Assembly (NCBI RefSeq): GCF_001623565.1
Contig: NZ_CP015196.1
Location: 558,001-622,000, forward strand
DNA length: 64,000 bases
Direction: 5' to 3'
Source of the DNA: Streptococcus marmotae
GTDB taxonomy: Bacteria > Bacillota > Bacilli > Lactobacillales > Streptococcaceae
Under the pieces are notes generated by a model that did not search any database, was not told the DNA's origin, and saw only the letters and a program-made list of their open reading frames with translations. Made by a program: the position numbers and the translations under genes. Of the stretch, positions 31,869 to 42,670 are shown one piece after another; the first letter of the stretch is position 1, and each line of letters starts with the position of its first letter.

Positions 31869-31909
31869 GACACCCGCAAACTCATTTATTCTATTATACC
31901 GTTTTTACG

Positions 31910-31946
31910 ACAAAAAAACCAACAGACTCGAGTTTCTGCTGGCTTT
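31910..31946 (-). terminator. Terminator after rpmH
   Basis: On the minus strand GCCAGCAGA-loop-TCTGTTGGT is followed by a TTTTTT run. It lies about 12 bases past the rpmH stop. Confidence 0.75.
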
Positions 31947-31957
31947 TTATCATTTTA

Positions 31958-32095
31958 TTATGCCACTGCAAGCACTTTGCGTCCTTTACGACGACGAGCT
32001 GCTAACACGCGACGGCCGTTTTTAGTTGACATACGGTTACGGAATCCGTGTTTGCGTGCGCGACGGATTTTACTTGGTTGAAAAGTACGTTTCAC
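31958..32095 (-). CDS. rpmH: 50S ribosomal protein L34
   Basis: A 45-residue, very basic protein ([20 protein letters not shown], later [17 protein letters not shown]) that matches L34 throughout. It is too short for most ORF callers. It starts with GTG at 32095 after a strong GAGGAGG site. It has its own promoter at 32169-32197 and its own terminator, and lies downstream of rnpA-yidC-jag. Confidence 0.95.
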   Translation of the reverse strand: MKRTFQPSKIRRARKHGFRNRMSTKNGRRVLAARRRKGRKVLAVA

Positions 32096-32168
32096 GATGA
32101 ATACCTCCTCATAGATTTTGTATTCGTTTAGCCGGCTAGTTTTGATCAGTTACTAAACATACCTAACT

Positions 32169-32197
32169 ATTCTATCTGATTCTACTAGCTTTGTCAA
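32169..32197 (-). promoter_or_regulatory. rpmH promoter
   Basis: A consensus -35 TTGACA (32192-32197) and -10 TAGAAT (32169-32174) with a 17-base spacer. It predicts a leader of about 65-70 bases. Confidence 0.8.
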
Positions 32198-32289
32198 GTT
32201 ATTCTCGCTCAACATTCCTCTAAAATTGGAGAATTTACCCTCTTTTTATGAAAATACGTCGGAAATACAAGAAATTTTCAGGAAAATAG

Positions 32290-32328
32290 AGCAAAAAATA
32301 AGAAGCCAAGCACTACTGCTCAACTTCT
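32290..32328 (-). terminator. Terminator after jag
   Basis: An 11-pair stem (32302-32312 with 32317-32327, with some G-T pairs) and a T-rich 3' side, just past the jag stop. Confidence 0.75.
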
Positions 32329-32335
32329 ATTCCCT

Positions 32336-33292
32336 TTAATCTTGTTTTCCATCAATATCGACCACGACATAGCGATTCGGCTCATTACCTTCTGAATAAC
32401 TGGTCAAACCGTCCATTTTGGAAATAATGCGGTGGATAATTTTCCGTTCGCTACTTGACATTGGGTCAGTATGATAAGCTTCTTGCTCTTCTAACACCCG
32501 CTCAGCTAGCTTTTGAGCGTAGCCTTGTAAGACTTCTGCACGATGTTCCACATAGTCATTGACATTAATAGTGATATAAAAATTACGTTCATAGCGGTTA
32601 TAGAGGAAATTTTGCGCCAATAGTTGCAAGGACTTCAAGACCTTCCCATGATAACCAATCACGCGACCTGGCTCGTCTGTGTCAACTTGAAGATTGATGG
32701 TTCGGCGATTGTGTGTTGATTCAATGCGCGCTTCCACGTCCATATCATCCAAGATTTCTTGGATATAGTCTGAAACTTCAACAACCACTTGATCAATATC
32801 ATACTGTTGCTCAACCTTAATATCCAAATCTTCAAAACTTGTCGTCTCCGTTTCAGCGGCCGTTTGGTCAAGCAAGTCTTCATCTTTGATAATTTCAATG
32901 CGACCTGTTTCCGCTAAAATCGTCTTAGGATCTTTTTTATTTTTTAAAATTTTCTCCTTGACTGCATCTTCCAAGTGCTGACCAGATTTTTCAAATTCTT
33001 TTACAGCTGCGACAACTTTGCCAAGATCAACCGTTGCTTCTGATACACTTTTGACCGGTTCATTCAGTTCATTAACTTCACTTGGCACACCACGTACTGC
33101 TTTTTGATTAGCCTTGACAACGGTCGTTTCATTGATAACATCAATATCCACCTTTGCAGGTTGTTTTCCAAAACCTAGGAAACCTTTCTTCTCACGGGCA
33201 AGTACAGTAATATGCGCTCTTTTGCGAGGAATATTCAACTCTGCTAATCCATTTTGGATTGCTTCTTCAACTGTTGCTCCTGTAAATTTCAT
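32336..33292 (-). CDS. jag: RNA-binding protein Jag/KhpB
   Basis: A 318-residue cytoplasmic RNA-binding protein. In streptococci KhpB pairs with KhpA and controls cell elongation through division-gene mRNAs. It has the N-terminal Jag domain (GATVEEAIQNGLAELNIPRK, then LGFGKQPAKVDI), an acidic linker, a KH domain (about 200-250, GRVIGYHGKVLKSLQLLAQN) and an R3H domain near the C-terminus (REDPM-like region, MSSSERKIIHRIIS). It lies 18 bases after yidC in the conserved rnpA-yidC-jag operon. Confidence 0.94.
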   Translation of the reverse strand: MKFTGATVEEAIQNGLAELNIPRKRAHITVLAREKKGFLGFGKQPAKVDIDVINETTVVKANQKAVRGVPSEVNELNEPVKSVSEATVDLGKVVAAVKEFEKSGQHLEDAVKEKILKNKKDPKTILAETGRIEIIKDEDLLDQTAAETETTSFEDLDIKVEQQYDIDQVVVEVSDYIQEILDDMDVEARIESTHNRRTINLQVDTDEPGRVIGYHGKVLKSLQLLAQNFLYNRYERNFYITINVNDYVEHRAEVLQGYAQKLAERVLEEQEAYHTDPMSSSERKIIHRIISKMDGLTSYSEGNEPNRYVVVDIDGKQD

Positions 33293-33310
33293 CTTCTCTC
33301 TCCTAATATC

Positions 33311-34132
33311 CTATTTCTTTTTGCGTGCTTTTTTCTGAGCTTTGCGAATCTTAGCCTGACGTTCCCGTTCGGCTTCGATTTTTGCTTGACGTTCTGCAAT
33401 GATTTTAAAGGGATTGTTCAAGGCCAAGATTTGGAAGACTTGGTAGGCATTTGATACCGTCCAGTAGAGGGTAACACCACTTGCTGCCGTAAGGGCAAAT
33501 ACCAAAATGAGCACGGGCATGGCATACATCATGACCGTCATCGCACCATTGCGTTCTGGCGCGGCCTTATTACTTAACCACATACTTAAGAAAGTAAGAC
33601 CAGTGGCCAAAATAGGCAAGATGTAATATGGATCTGTTGCTCCAAGGTTTAGCCAAAGGAAATGTCCAACTCTCAGTTCTGGCACCCTCGTCAACGCTTG
33701 ATAGAGGGCAAGTAAGATGGGCATCTGGATAAAGACAGGAATCATGGATGCAGACATTTTAACGCCATTATCCTTATAAAGCTTCTGAGTAGCTTCTGTC
33801 AGAAGTTGTCTACTTTCCAAATCTTTTCCTGGATACTGCTCTTGAAGAGCTCGTAACTGGGGTTGCAATTCCTGCATCTTCCGAGAAGAGGTCATCTGCA
33901 TTTGGAAAAGTGGCAAGAGTAAAGTCCGAACGAGAATGGTAAAGAGGATAATCCCTATTCCCAATTGTCCATTAATTGACAATAACTGAATGATGCTTGC
34001 AAACCAATAAATCAGTCGTTCCCAAGCATCGGTCGATTGGCTGGTTACATCTCCTCTGCCACAAGCTGTCAGTAAGAGCAAGGACAGGGTGAGTAAGCTC
34101 GCCCATTTAATGTTCTTTTTCAAGCGAAACAC
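33311..34132 (-). CDS. yidC: Membrane protein insertase YidC
   Basis: Inserts and folds membrane proteins with or without SecYEG. The 273 residues start with a lipoprotein signal peptide ([17 protein letters not shown], lipobox Cys about residue 24). Five membrane helices follow, including the conserved [12 protein letters not shown] region. The C-terminal tail is strongly basic (about 240-273, Arg/Lys-rich), as in ribosome-binding YidC2 types, but the paralogue cannot be decided. It overlaps rnpA by 26 bases. Confidence 0.95.
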   Translation of the reverse strand: MFRLKKNIKWASLLTLSLLLLTACGRGDVTSQSTDAWERLIYWFASIIQLLSINGQLGIGIILFTILVRTLLLPLFQMQMTSSRKMQELQPQLRALQEQYPGKDLESRQLLTEATQKLYKDNGVKMSASMIPVFIQMPILLALYQALTRVPELRVGHFLWLNLGATDPYYILPILATGLTFLSMWLSNKAAPERNGAMTVMMYAMPVLILVFALTAASGVTLYWTVSNAYQVFQILALNNPFKIIAERQAKIEAERERQAKIRKAQKKARKKK

Positions 34133-34466
34133 CTTCCTGGTATAAATTAGCTAGTTTCAAAACATGTAGAAGATTTTGTTTTATTTCGTGATAGGATAGA
34201 TTTTCCACCCCTTTACGAGCAATGACTACAAAATCATCCGTTGCTAGATAAGGAGCGCTTTCTATCAAAACATGCCGGATTTTACGTTTAATTTTATTTC
34301 GCGTTACTGCATTTCCCAATTTTTTACTGACAGATAAACCGACTCGGAAATGCGCTTGTTCTTTCGCTAATCGGTAGACAACAAACTTCCGATTGGCCAC
34401 ATTCTTACCCTGTGTAAAAATATCGTTAAAATCACGTTCACGCTTCACACGATACGTTTTCTTCAA
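34107..34466 (-). CDS. rnpA: Ribonuclease P protein component
   Basis: The protein subunit of RNase P, 119 residues and very basic. The start [20 protein letters not shown] and the RNR motif region ([17 protein letters not shown]) are diagnostic. It heads the rnpA-yidC-jag operon. The following yidC start lies inside its coding sequence, which suggests coupling. Confidence 0.96.
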   Translation of the reverse strand: MKKTYRVKRERDFNDIFTQGKNVANRKFVVYRLAKEQAHFRVGLSVSKKLGNAVTRNKIKRKIRHVLIESAPYLATDDFVVIARKGVENLSYHEIKQNLLHVLKLANLYQEGVSLEKEH

Positions 34467-34619
34467 AATCTAACTCCATCTTTCAAAATTACTTCTATTA
34501 TACCATATTTTTTAAAAAAGCCAATAAACTGCTTAGTTATGCCCTTTTTCGCGTCTTTGTGAAATTTTTTGAAGAATTTATGGTATCCTATTTTTAGACT
34601 AAAAAATGAGGAGCAAAAC

Positions 34620-35126
34620 ATGGCAGAATACTGGAACGCCTACTTGGCAAACGGACAAAAGACAGAGCATATCCTAGAGCGAGGAAAAGCAATCCCTCAA
34701 GGCCTTTACCACCTGGTCGTGGAATGCATCCTCGTTCATACGGACGGCAGTATCTTATTCATGCAACGAGACGGCAAAAAAGCCTCCTACCCTCATTACT
34801 ATGAAGCAACCACAGGCGGCTCTGCCCTACTTGGCGAAAGTTCTGAAACAGCTATTCTGCGTGAAATTGCAGAAGAAACCGGTATCCATCTACAGACTGA
34901 TCAGCTCATTCATTACCACCACTTTGTGGCCCACGATGACCAGTGTATCTTTGACCTCTTTTGGGCGAAGGTTGATAGCAAAAAAGATACGATTACTCTC
35001 CAAGACGGAGAAACAAGTGATTTCGTCTGGGTGGCACCAGCAGACCTTCCGAACTTTTTAGAAACCCAACTCGTCATTCCACGGCAAAAAAGCTACATTG
35101 AACAGTTATTTTTAGAAAAAGAATAA
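34620..35126 (+). CDS. Nudix hydrolase (IPP isomerase-like)
   Basis: A 168-residue Nudix protein that hydrolyses a nucleoside diphosphate linked to another group. The Nudix box GGSALLGESSETAILREIAEETGI is present (about residues 66-89), with the REIAEETG core. The N-terminal GQKTEHILERGKAIPQGLYH is the IDI-like type. I chose the ATG at 34620 after GAGGAG; upstream codons lack support. Its 3' end overlaps the convergent DUF3397 gene by 15 bases. Confidence 0.85.
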   Translation: MAEYWNAYLANGQKTEHILERGKAIPQGLYHLVVECILVHTDGSILFMQRDGKKASYPHYYEATTGGSALLGESSETAILREIAEETGIHLQTDQLIHYHHFVAHDDQCIFDLFWAKVDSKKDTITLQDGETSDFVWVAPADLPNFLETQLVIPRQKSYIEQLFLEKE

Positions 35127-35414
35127 TCCCAATACGAGCAACAGACTGATGAGACCGTGGACAACAAAGTGAGATAGGTGCATCTGACCAAAAACAAATT
35201 TTTCTACTAAAGGACGAATGAACCAAAGAAGGACTAAGCTAGTAATGAACACTCCCTGACTGACAACTCTGGTAAATTGCCCTAGCAAAGCCAGAGACAC
35301 CAGAGAGACTGGCATTGCATAAACCAGTCGCCAGAGTGCAGAAATTCGCTCTTTCATCCATAAAGCAGCCAAAAATGACAAGGTAACATACAAGAAAGTC
35401 AAAAACTGAAACAT
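35112..35414 (-). CDS. DUF3397 family membrane protein
   Basis: A 100-residue membrane protein with four hydrophobic segments (such as FQFLTFLYVTLSFLAALW and GLISLLLVLGLFFF at the end). It looks like the streptococcal DUF3397 family, whose function is unknown. The ATG at 35414 has an AGGAAAGA site. It converges on the Nudix gene, sharing 15 bases. Confidence 0.7.
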   Translation of the reverse strand: MFQFLTFLYVTLSFLAALWMKERISALWRLVYAMPVSLVSLALLGQFTRVVSQGVFITSLVLLWFIRPLVEKFVFGQMHLSHFVVHGLISLLLVLGLFFF

Positions 35415-35497
35415 ATCTTTCCTCCTTTTTCACTATTACACCATATAGACTGAACTCAAGTCCAACTTCCTTTATCAAAGCTAGTAAAACAGATTGA

Positions 35498-35616
35498 CGC
35501 AGTGGTTGATTGGTATCTTTATTCGCTTTTTAAGCTCCAAAGATAACCTAATCAACTGTGCGGGGGTGAGAATACGAACTCTATTTAACATTTTTGAGTT
35601 CTTTCTCACTCCCCCT
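35498..35616. repeat. Two large hairpins upstream of the MerR gene
   Basis: The first hairpin pairs CAGTGGTTGATTGGTATCTTT (35500s) with AAAGATAACCTAATCAACTG (35540-35560). The second pairs GGGGGTGAGAA and GAACTC (about 35563-35582) with GAGTTC and TTCTCACTCCCCC (about 35597-35615), with a small bulge. GGGGGTG/CACTCC stems of the same kind occur in repeat copy B. It lies within 30 bases of the MerR GTG start, so it could affect that gene. It could equally be the edge of another dispersed repeat. Confidence 0.5.
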
Positions 35617-35641
35617 GTCAAGCATCTTTGAAAGGAAACGA

Positions 35642-36028
35642 GTGAAAACTGGACACATCACCCAAACCTACAAGGTAAGCCGAGATACGCTTCGATTTTA
35701 TATCAAGAAAGGATTGCTCGCACCAACTATCCAAGAAGGTCACTATCGCTGGAGCGAGCAAGATTGTCAAGAACTTGAAAACATTCTCCAACTGCGAGAA
35801 CTGGGCCTTTCTATCAAAGCCATTCAACGAATGAAAGAAGTTCATGACACCATGTGTGGCACTAGAGAGCAGTGGATAGAAAACCGTCAGGTCCTACAAA
35901 AGGAAGTAGCTGAACGCAGGAAAATGATTCAGCAACTCGAAGCACAAATCCATAACATGAGCGAGTTGATTAACCAACTCGATAAAAAATTAGCAGGTTC
36001 AGAAAATGAAACTAGGCAGAAAACTTAG
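35642..36028 (+). CDS. MerR-family transcriptional regulator
   Basis: A 128-residue DNA-binding regulator. It has an N-terminal MerR winged helix-turn-helix (GHITQTYKVSRDTLRFYIKK, then GHYRWSEQDCQELENILQL) and a coiled-coil dimer helix (about 75-125). No metal- or drug-binding C-terminal domain is present. I chose the GTG start at 35642 after GAAAGGA; the upstream open frame lacks a better site. A second copy, missing the 5' end, lies past the restriction cassette at 38806-39116, about 90 percent identical in the shared part. Confidence 0.82.
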   Translation: MKTGHITQTYKVSRDTLRFYIKKGLLAPTIQEGHYRWSEQDCQELENILQLRELGLSIKAIQRMKEVHDTMCGTREQWIENRQVLQKEVAERRKMIQQLEAQIHNMSELINQLDKKLAGSENETRQKT

Positions 36029-36205
36029 CACTGGTAGATTATCATGCTAATAGTGAACAATTCTTCAGTATATATCTGTCTAGGAATGGATTTCAATTAA
36101 ATATCAGTGTAAAGGCTCAAAATAGGAATAAAGAATTATCATCTACTTTTGCTCACTTTACACTGCTTTTATTCTCAATTCAAGTGCAAAAACTCGTTCA
36201 AGATA

Positions 36206-37870
<1,665 letters not shown>

Positions 37871-37874
<4 letters not shown>

Positions 37875-38779
37875 GATTAAATAAGTATACGAATTTATCA
37901 TCAGATGAAAGATTAAAGACATTTTTATCAACACTATCCGTAACAAATCGTACTCCAGAATACTATGTAAATTGGAATAAAGTTGAGCGGGAAACCAGAC
38001 AATTTGAATTAGAGTTAAATACGCTTAACTATCTAATCGGAAAAGAGAATATCCATGAAGAAGCTTTTAGCTTATTTTCAAAACAACCCGAGTTATTGAA
38101 AGCAATCCCTAGTCTAATAGCTAGCCGTGATAAAGTTCTAGATATTTTGACTATCGATGAAAATGATAATATGATTTTTGATCAACTTAATTTTTCAAAA
38201 ATTGATTCAGACCGCATCATGGAATATGTTGATTTCACAGAACAATCTGGACTACTGAACTTTCTACAAAATAAAGCAAATCGCTCGTTAGTTGATTATG
38301 TCTATGGCGTTGAAGCTGGTTTAGATAGTAATGCTCGAAAAAATCGTAGTGGAACAACTATGGAAGGTATTTTAGAACGCCACGTTGCCAGACTTACTAA
38401 TGAACTAGGGCTAGAGTGGAAAGCCCAAGCTACTGCCCCCTTTATTAAAGATCATTGGAATATAACCGTCCCTGTTGACAAGTCTGAACGTCGTTTTGAT
38501 GTGGCTATCTACTCAGAAAAGAAACACAAATTATGGTTGATCGAAACAAATTATTACGGAGGTGGTGGAAGTAAACTCAAAGCTGTAGCTGGTGAATTTA
38601 TAGAACTTAGTCACTTTATTACAAGTTCGATTGATGATGTTGAATTTGTATGGATTACGGATGGACAAGGTTGGAAAACTGCTCATTTACCTCTTTCGGA
38701 GGCATTTGGACATATTGTAAATGTATTTAATCTACAGATGTTAAAAGAAAATTTTCTGTTGGATCTTCTAACTAAATAA
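37871..38779 (+). CDS. dpnB: DpnII-type restriction endonuclease (GATC)
   Basis: Cuts unmethylated GATC. The 302 residues match R.DpnII (family length about 290), with the C-terminal conserved block containing TMEGILERHV, the putative catalytic FDVAIYSEKKHKLWLIETN (acid, then ExN) and EFVWITDGQGW. The start overlaps dpnA by 4 bases (ATGA), with GGAG upstream. It is the last gene of the cassette and is AT-rich. Only one nuclease gene is present; the S. suis SsuDAT1I cassette is reported to carry two, at a different site. Confidence 0.93.
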
Positions 38780-38805
38780 CAGGACTTATTACCATAATCA
38801 TGATA

Positions 38806-39116
38806 TGTTTATAACAAAAAAACTACTTACGCCAACTATCCAAGAAGGTCAATATCGCTGGAGTAAGCAAGATTGTCAGGATCTTGAAAACATTCTCCAA
38901 CTGCGAGAACTGGGCCTTTCTATCAAAGCTATTCAACGAACGAAAGAAGTCCATGACACCATGTGTGGCACTAGAGAGCAGTGGCTCGAAAACCGTCATG
39001 TCTTACAAAAAGAAGTAGCTGAACGCAGGAAAATGATTGAGCAACTAGAAGCACAAATCCATAACATGAGCGAGTTGATTAACCAGCTCGATGAAAAATT
39101 AGTAGAAAAAGCCTAG
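38806..39116 (+). pseudogene. MerR-family regulator, 5'-truncated second copy
   Basis: From LLTPTIQEGQYRWSKQDCQD to LINQLDEKLVEKA this copy matches the regulator at 35642-36028 at about 90 percent protein identity. It lacks the first about 20 residues, with the start of the DNA-binding helix (homology begins near FYIKK, here FITKK). It has no promoter or ribosome site of its own. The tail differs (LVEKA against LAGSENETRQKT). Its downstream terminator and the neighbour gltX suggest that this is the original chromosomal 3' end. Confidence 0.85.
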
Positions 39117-39134
39117 GAATTTCCCAGGCTTTTC
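39106..39134 (+). terminator. Terminator shared by the MerR fragment and gltX
   Basis: A stem AAAAGCCTAGG-loop-TCCCAGGCTTTT with T and A runs on opposite sides. It lies between convergent genes, so it may serve both. Confidence 0.7.
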
Positions 39135-39137
39135 ATA

Positions 39138-40598
39138 TTATTTCGTAATTTCTGTCAGCATATTGTCCAAATGCTGGATTGATTTTTCACGACCGAGTAG
39201 ATAAATCGTATCTGGTAATTCCGGTCCGTGCATCTCGCCTGAAACAGCGATACGGATTGGCATAAAGAGGTTTTTCCCTTTGATCCCTGTTTCTTTTTGA
39301 ACCGCTTTGATTTGCGGGAAGATATTTTCAGATTTGAACTCTTCCTCGGTCATGGCTTCTAATTTTTCCTTGAAAGCATTGAGGACTGTCGGTACCGTTT
39401 CTCCTGCCATGACTTCTTTTTCAGCCTCTGTTAAAGCTGGAAAATCTTCAAAGAAAAGATCGGTCAATGGCACAATTTCATCAACTGCTTTCATTTGCGG
39501 TTTGTATAATTCCACCAATTTTTCAGCCTTATCTGTCAAGCGACCTGCATCTGCCAAGAATGGTTTAGCCAGTTCGAAAATCGTTGCAAAATCGGCATTC
39601 TTGATGTAGTCATTGCTCATCCAGTCCAACTTCTTCTGATCAAAGGCTGCTGGAGACTTGCTGAGACGGTTTTCATCAAAGAGCTGAATCAATTCCTCAC
39701 GAGAGAAGATTTCATCCTCTCCACCAGGATTCCAACCAAGAAGGGCAATAAAGTTAAAGACAGCTTCTGGTAGGTAGCCTTTCTTGCGGTAATCTTCAAT
39801 GAATTGCAGCGTATTGGTATCACGCTTAGACAACTTTTTACCCGTTTCAGAATTGATAATTAAGGTCATATGACCAAATGCTGGTGCTTCCCAACCAAGG
39901 GCCTCATAGACCATGAGCTGTTTAGGGGTATTGGCAATATGGTCATCTCCACGGATAACGTGGGAAATCGCCATCAAGTGATCGTCAATCACAACAGCAA
40001 AGTTATAGGTTGGATAGCCATCTTTTTTCTGGATAACCCAGTCGCCACCGATATTTCCACCTTCAAATTCAATCTCACCCTTGACCATATCTGTCCATTT
40101 ATAGATACCAGCTTCATTTACAGCTAGACGAACGGTTGGCACAATCCCTGCTGCCTCACGTTCTGCAACATATGCCGCTTTTTCTTCAGCTGACATCCCA
40201 AGATACTCATTGATATAGCGCGGCGTTTCACCGGCTGCTTCTTGGCGCTCACGCTCAGCCGCTAATTCTTCCTCGGTAACATAAGACTTATAGGCCAAGC
40301 CTTTTTCCAATAACTCATCAACATATTGTTGGTAAATCTCAAGACGCTCTGACTGACGGTATTGTTCGTGGGTTTCTGGACTTTCATCCCAATCAATTCC
40401 CAACCACCGTAGATTTTCCAACTGCGAACGCTCTCCGTCTTCGACATGGCGCTTACGGTCGGTATCTTCAATCCGAATCAAAAAGGTTCCGCCATGATGA
40501 CGAGCATACAAGTAGTTAAAGAGCGCCGTCCGCGCATTTCCGATATGTAATAGCCCTGTTGGACTTGGTGCGTAACGCACACGAATAGGTTTTGTCAT
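39138..40598 (-). CDS. gltX: Glutamyl-tRNA synthetase
   Basis: Charges tRNA-Glu (and, in streptococci, tRNA-Gln before amidation). The 486 residues show the class I motifs: [19 protein letters not shown] (HIGH-type) and [12 protein letters not shown] (KMSKS-type). The [12 protein letters not shown] and [18 protein letters not shown] blocks are also typical. The ATG at 40598 has an AAGGAGAG site. The gene stands alone. It lies next to the MerR fragment that marks the right edge of the restriction cassette. Confidence 0.97.
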   Translation of the reverse strand: MTKPIRVRYAPSPTGLLHIGNARTALFNYLYARHHGGTFLIRIEDTDRKRHVEDGERSQLENLRWLGIDWDESPETHEQYRQSERLEIYQQYVDELLEKGLAYKSYVTEEELAAERERQEAAGETPRYINEYLGMSAEEKAAYVAEREAAGIVPTVRLAVNEAGIYKWTDMVKGEIEFEGGNIGGDWVIQKKDGYPTYNFAVVIDDHLMAISHVIRGDDHIANTPKQLMVYEALGWEAPAFGHMTLIINSETGKKLSKRDTNTLQFIEDYRKKGYLPEAVFNFIALLGWNPGGEDEIFSREELIQLFDENRLSKSPAAFDQKKLDWMSNDYIKNADFATIFELAKPFLADAGRLTDKAEKLVELYKPQMKAVDEIVPLTDLFFEDFPALTEAEKEVMAGETVPTVLNAFKEKLEAMTEEEFKSENIFPQIKAVQKETGIKGKNLFMPIRIAVSGEMHGPELPDTIYLLGREKSIQHLDNMLTEITK

Positions 40599-40666
40599 TT
40601 GCTATAAGCTCTCCTTGTCAAAATTCAATACCACCATTATAGCACATATTCCCCGCTTTGAGCCAA

Positions 40667-40690
40667 AAAATCAGCCGCAAGGGCTGATTT
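40667..40690 (-). terminator. Terminator after the LiaF-like gene
   Basis: Stem AAATCAGCC-loop-GGCTGATTT followed on the minus strand by T residues. It begins directly at the stop codon of the LiaF-like gene. Confidence 0.7.
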
Positions 40691-40691
40691 C

Positions 40692-41375
40692 TTATAAGCT
40701 GATAATTTCAAGGGTCGAAAATGCCAAATCAGCTTTGACCACGAGTTTCTTGTCAAATACGGTAGGAGGAGATACCTGCTGAATACTGCTAAAAGCCTTA
40801 TCTGCCCTGACTTGCACCAGCCAAGTAGCTGGCACGTAGAGTCGAACAGTTGAAAATGCAGCATCCACTTCAAATACCGCCTCCTCACCAGCCATGACAG
40901 CATTGTCAAAGTAAATCGTCGCACTACCAAAAGCGACATCAATCGTGTCACGTACAAAACTTGTGTCGTGAATGTAACGGGTTGAGCTACCAAAGGCTAC
41001 ACTATCTTCGTCTTCGACCATAGCTTCTTTTCCACCACTTGCGACAGACTTGAAATCTCCCAAAAAGCGAATATTTCTCCGCTTGGGCTTAAAGAGAATG
41101 TGACAACCCAGACAAGCCAAAATAGCACCGACAATGATTGTCTTGGTATCCACCACTAAAAAATGATACTGCTTGTTCAGCAAGATAAACAACCAAGTTC
41201 CAAAGAAGAAACTATCGTACAATCTTCTCCTCACCAGACCATTCACCGAGCCTGCTACCAACACGACAAGCCAGACTATTTTCCAAATGGAAAAATCAAA
41301 CCGTGGCAAATAATTTTGAAACAAGACCAAGCCTGACAAGGTTAACAAGCCAATTCCCAATACATACTTTTTCAT
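40692..41375 (-). CDS. LiaF-like membrane protein (cell wall-active antibiotic response type)
   Basis: A 227-residue protein with about three to four N-terminal membrane helices (LTLSGLVLFQNYL, then IWLVVLVAG-like and LFILLNKQYH) and a soluble C-terminal beta domain. That domain has the repeated pattern seen in LiaF/VraT C-termini (SVAFGSSTRYI, then DVAFGSATIYF and AFSTVRLYVPATW). LiaF inhibits the LiaRS response to cell-wall stress. Here no histidine kinase is near. Its partner is the LytTR gene directly upstream (4-base gap), so an inhibitor role for that regulator is inferred. Confidence 0.75.
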   Translation of the reverse strand: MKKYVLGIGLLTLSGLVLFQNYLPRFDFSIWKIVWLVVLVAGSVNGLVRRRLYDSFFFGTWLFILLNKQYHFLVVDTKTIIVGAILACLGCHILFKPKRRNIRFLGDFKSVASGGKEAMVEDEDSVAFGSSTRYIHDTSFVRDTIDVAFGSATIYFDNAVMAGEEAVFEVDAAFSTVRLYVPATWLVQVRADKAFSSIQQVSPPTVFDKKLVVKADLAFSTLEIISL

Positions 41376-41379
41376 AGGA

Positions 41380-41826
41380 CTACCTCAATTCCTGTAATCT
41401 TTCTTTTAATAACTGATAATAATGCCGTGAAACATGAACCACCTTGTGCGTATCCGCAAATCGAATCCGACTGGTTCCCGAAAAGGATTTATCAAGTGAG
41501 TACACCAATCGTACATTCGCAATACTGGACTTTGAAATCCGGCAAAATGTAATCGGTAAGATTTCTTCTAGTTCATACAGCTTTAATTTTACCTCGTAGG
41601 CATCAGTCTTTGAATGGGCAAAAATCTTTGCACCATCTGTCTCGAAGAACAAGATTTCTTCCAACTTGACAAAATACTCACTCGATTCCTTATAAAAAAC
41701 CAAGGACGGCTGATTCATCTTTGACAAAAGGCTTTGTATCTGGTTTACCTGATCGGTCAAATTCGCAGTCCGGATGACCACTTCGACATCGTCAAGACCA
41801 TCATCTAGTTCAATCCGTATCTTCAT
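41380..41826 (-). CDS. LytTR-domain DNA-binding regulator
   Basis: A 148-residue protein with an acidic N-terminal segment (MKIRIELDDGLDDVEVVI) and a C-terminal LytTR DNA-binding domain (about 55-148; FVKLEEILFFETDGAKIFAH and FCRISKSSIANVRLVYSLD). There is no receiver domain, so it is a stand-alone type like the HdrR/BrsR regulators of streptococci. It starts at the ATG at 41826 after GGAGGGA. With the downstream LiaF-like membrane gene it forms a likely regulator-inhibitor pair. Confidence 0.85.
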   Translation of the reverse strand: MKIRIELDDGLDDVEVVIRTANLTDQVNQIQSLLSKMNQPSLVFYKESSEYFVKLEEILFFETDGAKIFAHSKTDAYEVKLKLYELEEILPITFCRISKSSIANVRLVYSLDKSFSGTSRIRFADTHKVVHVSRHYYQLLKERLQELR

Positions 41827-41992
41827 AACTCCCTCCTTATTTTTTATACAGATTATTATAACAGGATTCGCTTCAAACACAATACCAATTCAGTAACTGG
41901 TCCATTTTCACCAGTAAGTGGTCATAATCTTCAAGGAAAATAAAAAAAGAAGAACCTGCCCGCAATTCAGCATGGCATTTCTTCCCTTCTTT

Positions 41993-42634
41993 TTAATCGT
42001 CTAATGGCATTCTGGTGGCCTGATAATATGGTTGCAAGGTTGCAAAGGCTTCTCCTAACTGAGATAGGACTGCTTCGATAGAGGCTGCCTCTGTCAAATC
42101 CACATCCACCTTGACCAAGACCTTACGAATCTTATCTTGAGCTAGTTGTTCAAGCAATAAGGCACGATTGGCTTCTGTCCCTGCTACTCGTCTGCTTTCA
42201 CCATTTTCCTGTACCATATAATAAAGAGAGTCTGTTACTGCGACTTGTAAGACTTGATTTTGCTTGGCTAGACTTTGCTCATCTTTTTTGCGCTCCACAA
42301 AACTCACCTCTACTGAGATACCATAAGCTCTTTGATCCCCATACAACCGTAAGGCAAACATCGGCTCGCTGACAGCTCCTTCTGCTTGAAAATAGGTCCA
42401 AAAATGAGGCCTTGCAATCTGGGCTTGGTTCATCCATTGACTCGTACGGTGCATGTCTAAATGTGGTTGAAACCGATGAAAAGCCTGGGCTAGTTGCTGA
42501 AATTCCTTACGTGCAGTCTGAGCTACGTGTTTCATCTCACGCATGCTCTCTTCTAATTCTCCTGCCTTTTCAGGTGCCATATATTTGTCCCCTTGGTAGG
42601 AAAGAAAAGCTGCTAGAGCAGGAAATAAGGCCAT
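41993..42634 (-). CDS. Uncharacterised cytoplasmic protein
   Basis: A 213-residue protein without membrane segments or signal peptide. It begins MALFPALAAFLSYQGDKY, followed by a charged helical region (about 22-50) and a mixed alpha/beta body with VEVSFVERKKDEQSL. It may belong to the HI_0552-type uncharacterised family, but I am not certain. It lies 36 bases after the AIM24 gene on the same strand, suggesting a two-gene operon. Confidence 0.55.
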   Translation of the reverse strand: MALFPALAAFLSYQGDKYMAPEKAGELEESMREMKHVAQTARKEFQQLAQAFHRFQPHLDMHRTSQWMNQAQIARPHFWTYFQAEGAVSEPMFALRLYGDQRAYGISVEVSFVERKKDEQSLAKQNQVLQVAVTDSLYYMVQENGESRRVAGTEANRALLLEQLAQDKIRKVLVKVDVDLTEAASIEAVLSQLGEAFATLQPYYQATRMPLDD

Positions 42635-42670
42635 ACAAACTCCTTTTTATGTTCTACTTATCCGCAGATG

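Noticed and set aside
31851..32081. Small plus-strand frame beginning MNVDEYDTRKLI
   Set aside because: It spans the end of repeat copy B and runs antisense through rpmH, with no ribosome site or conserved domain.
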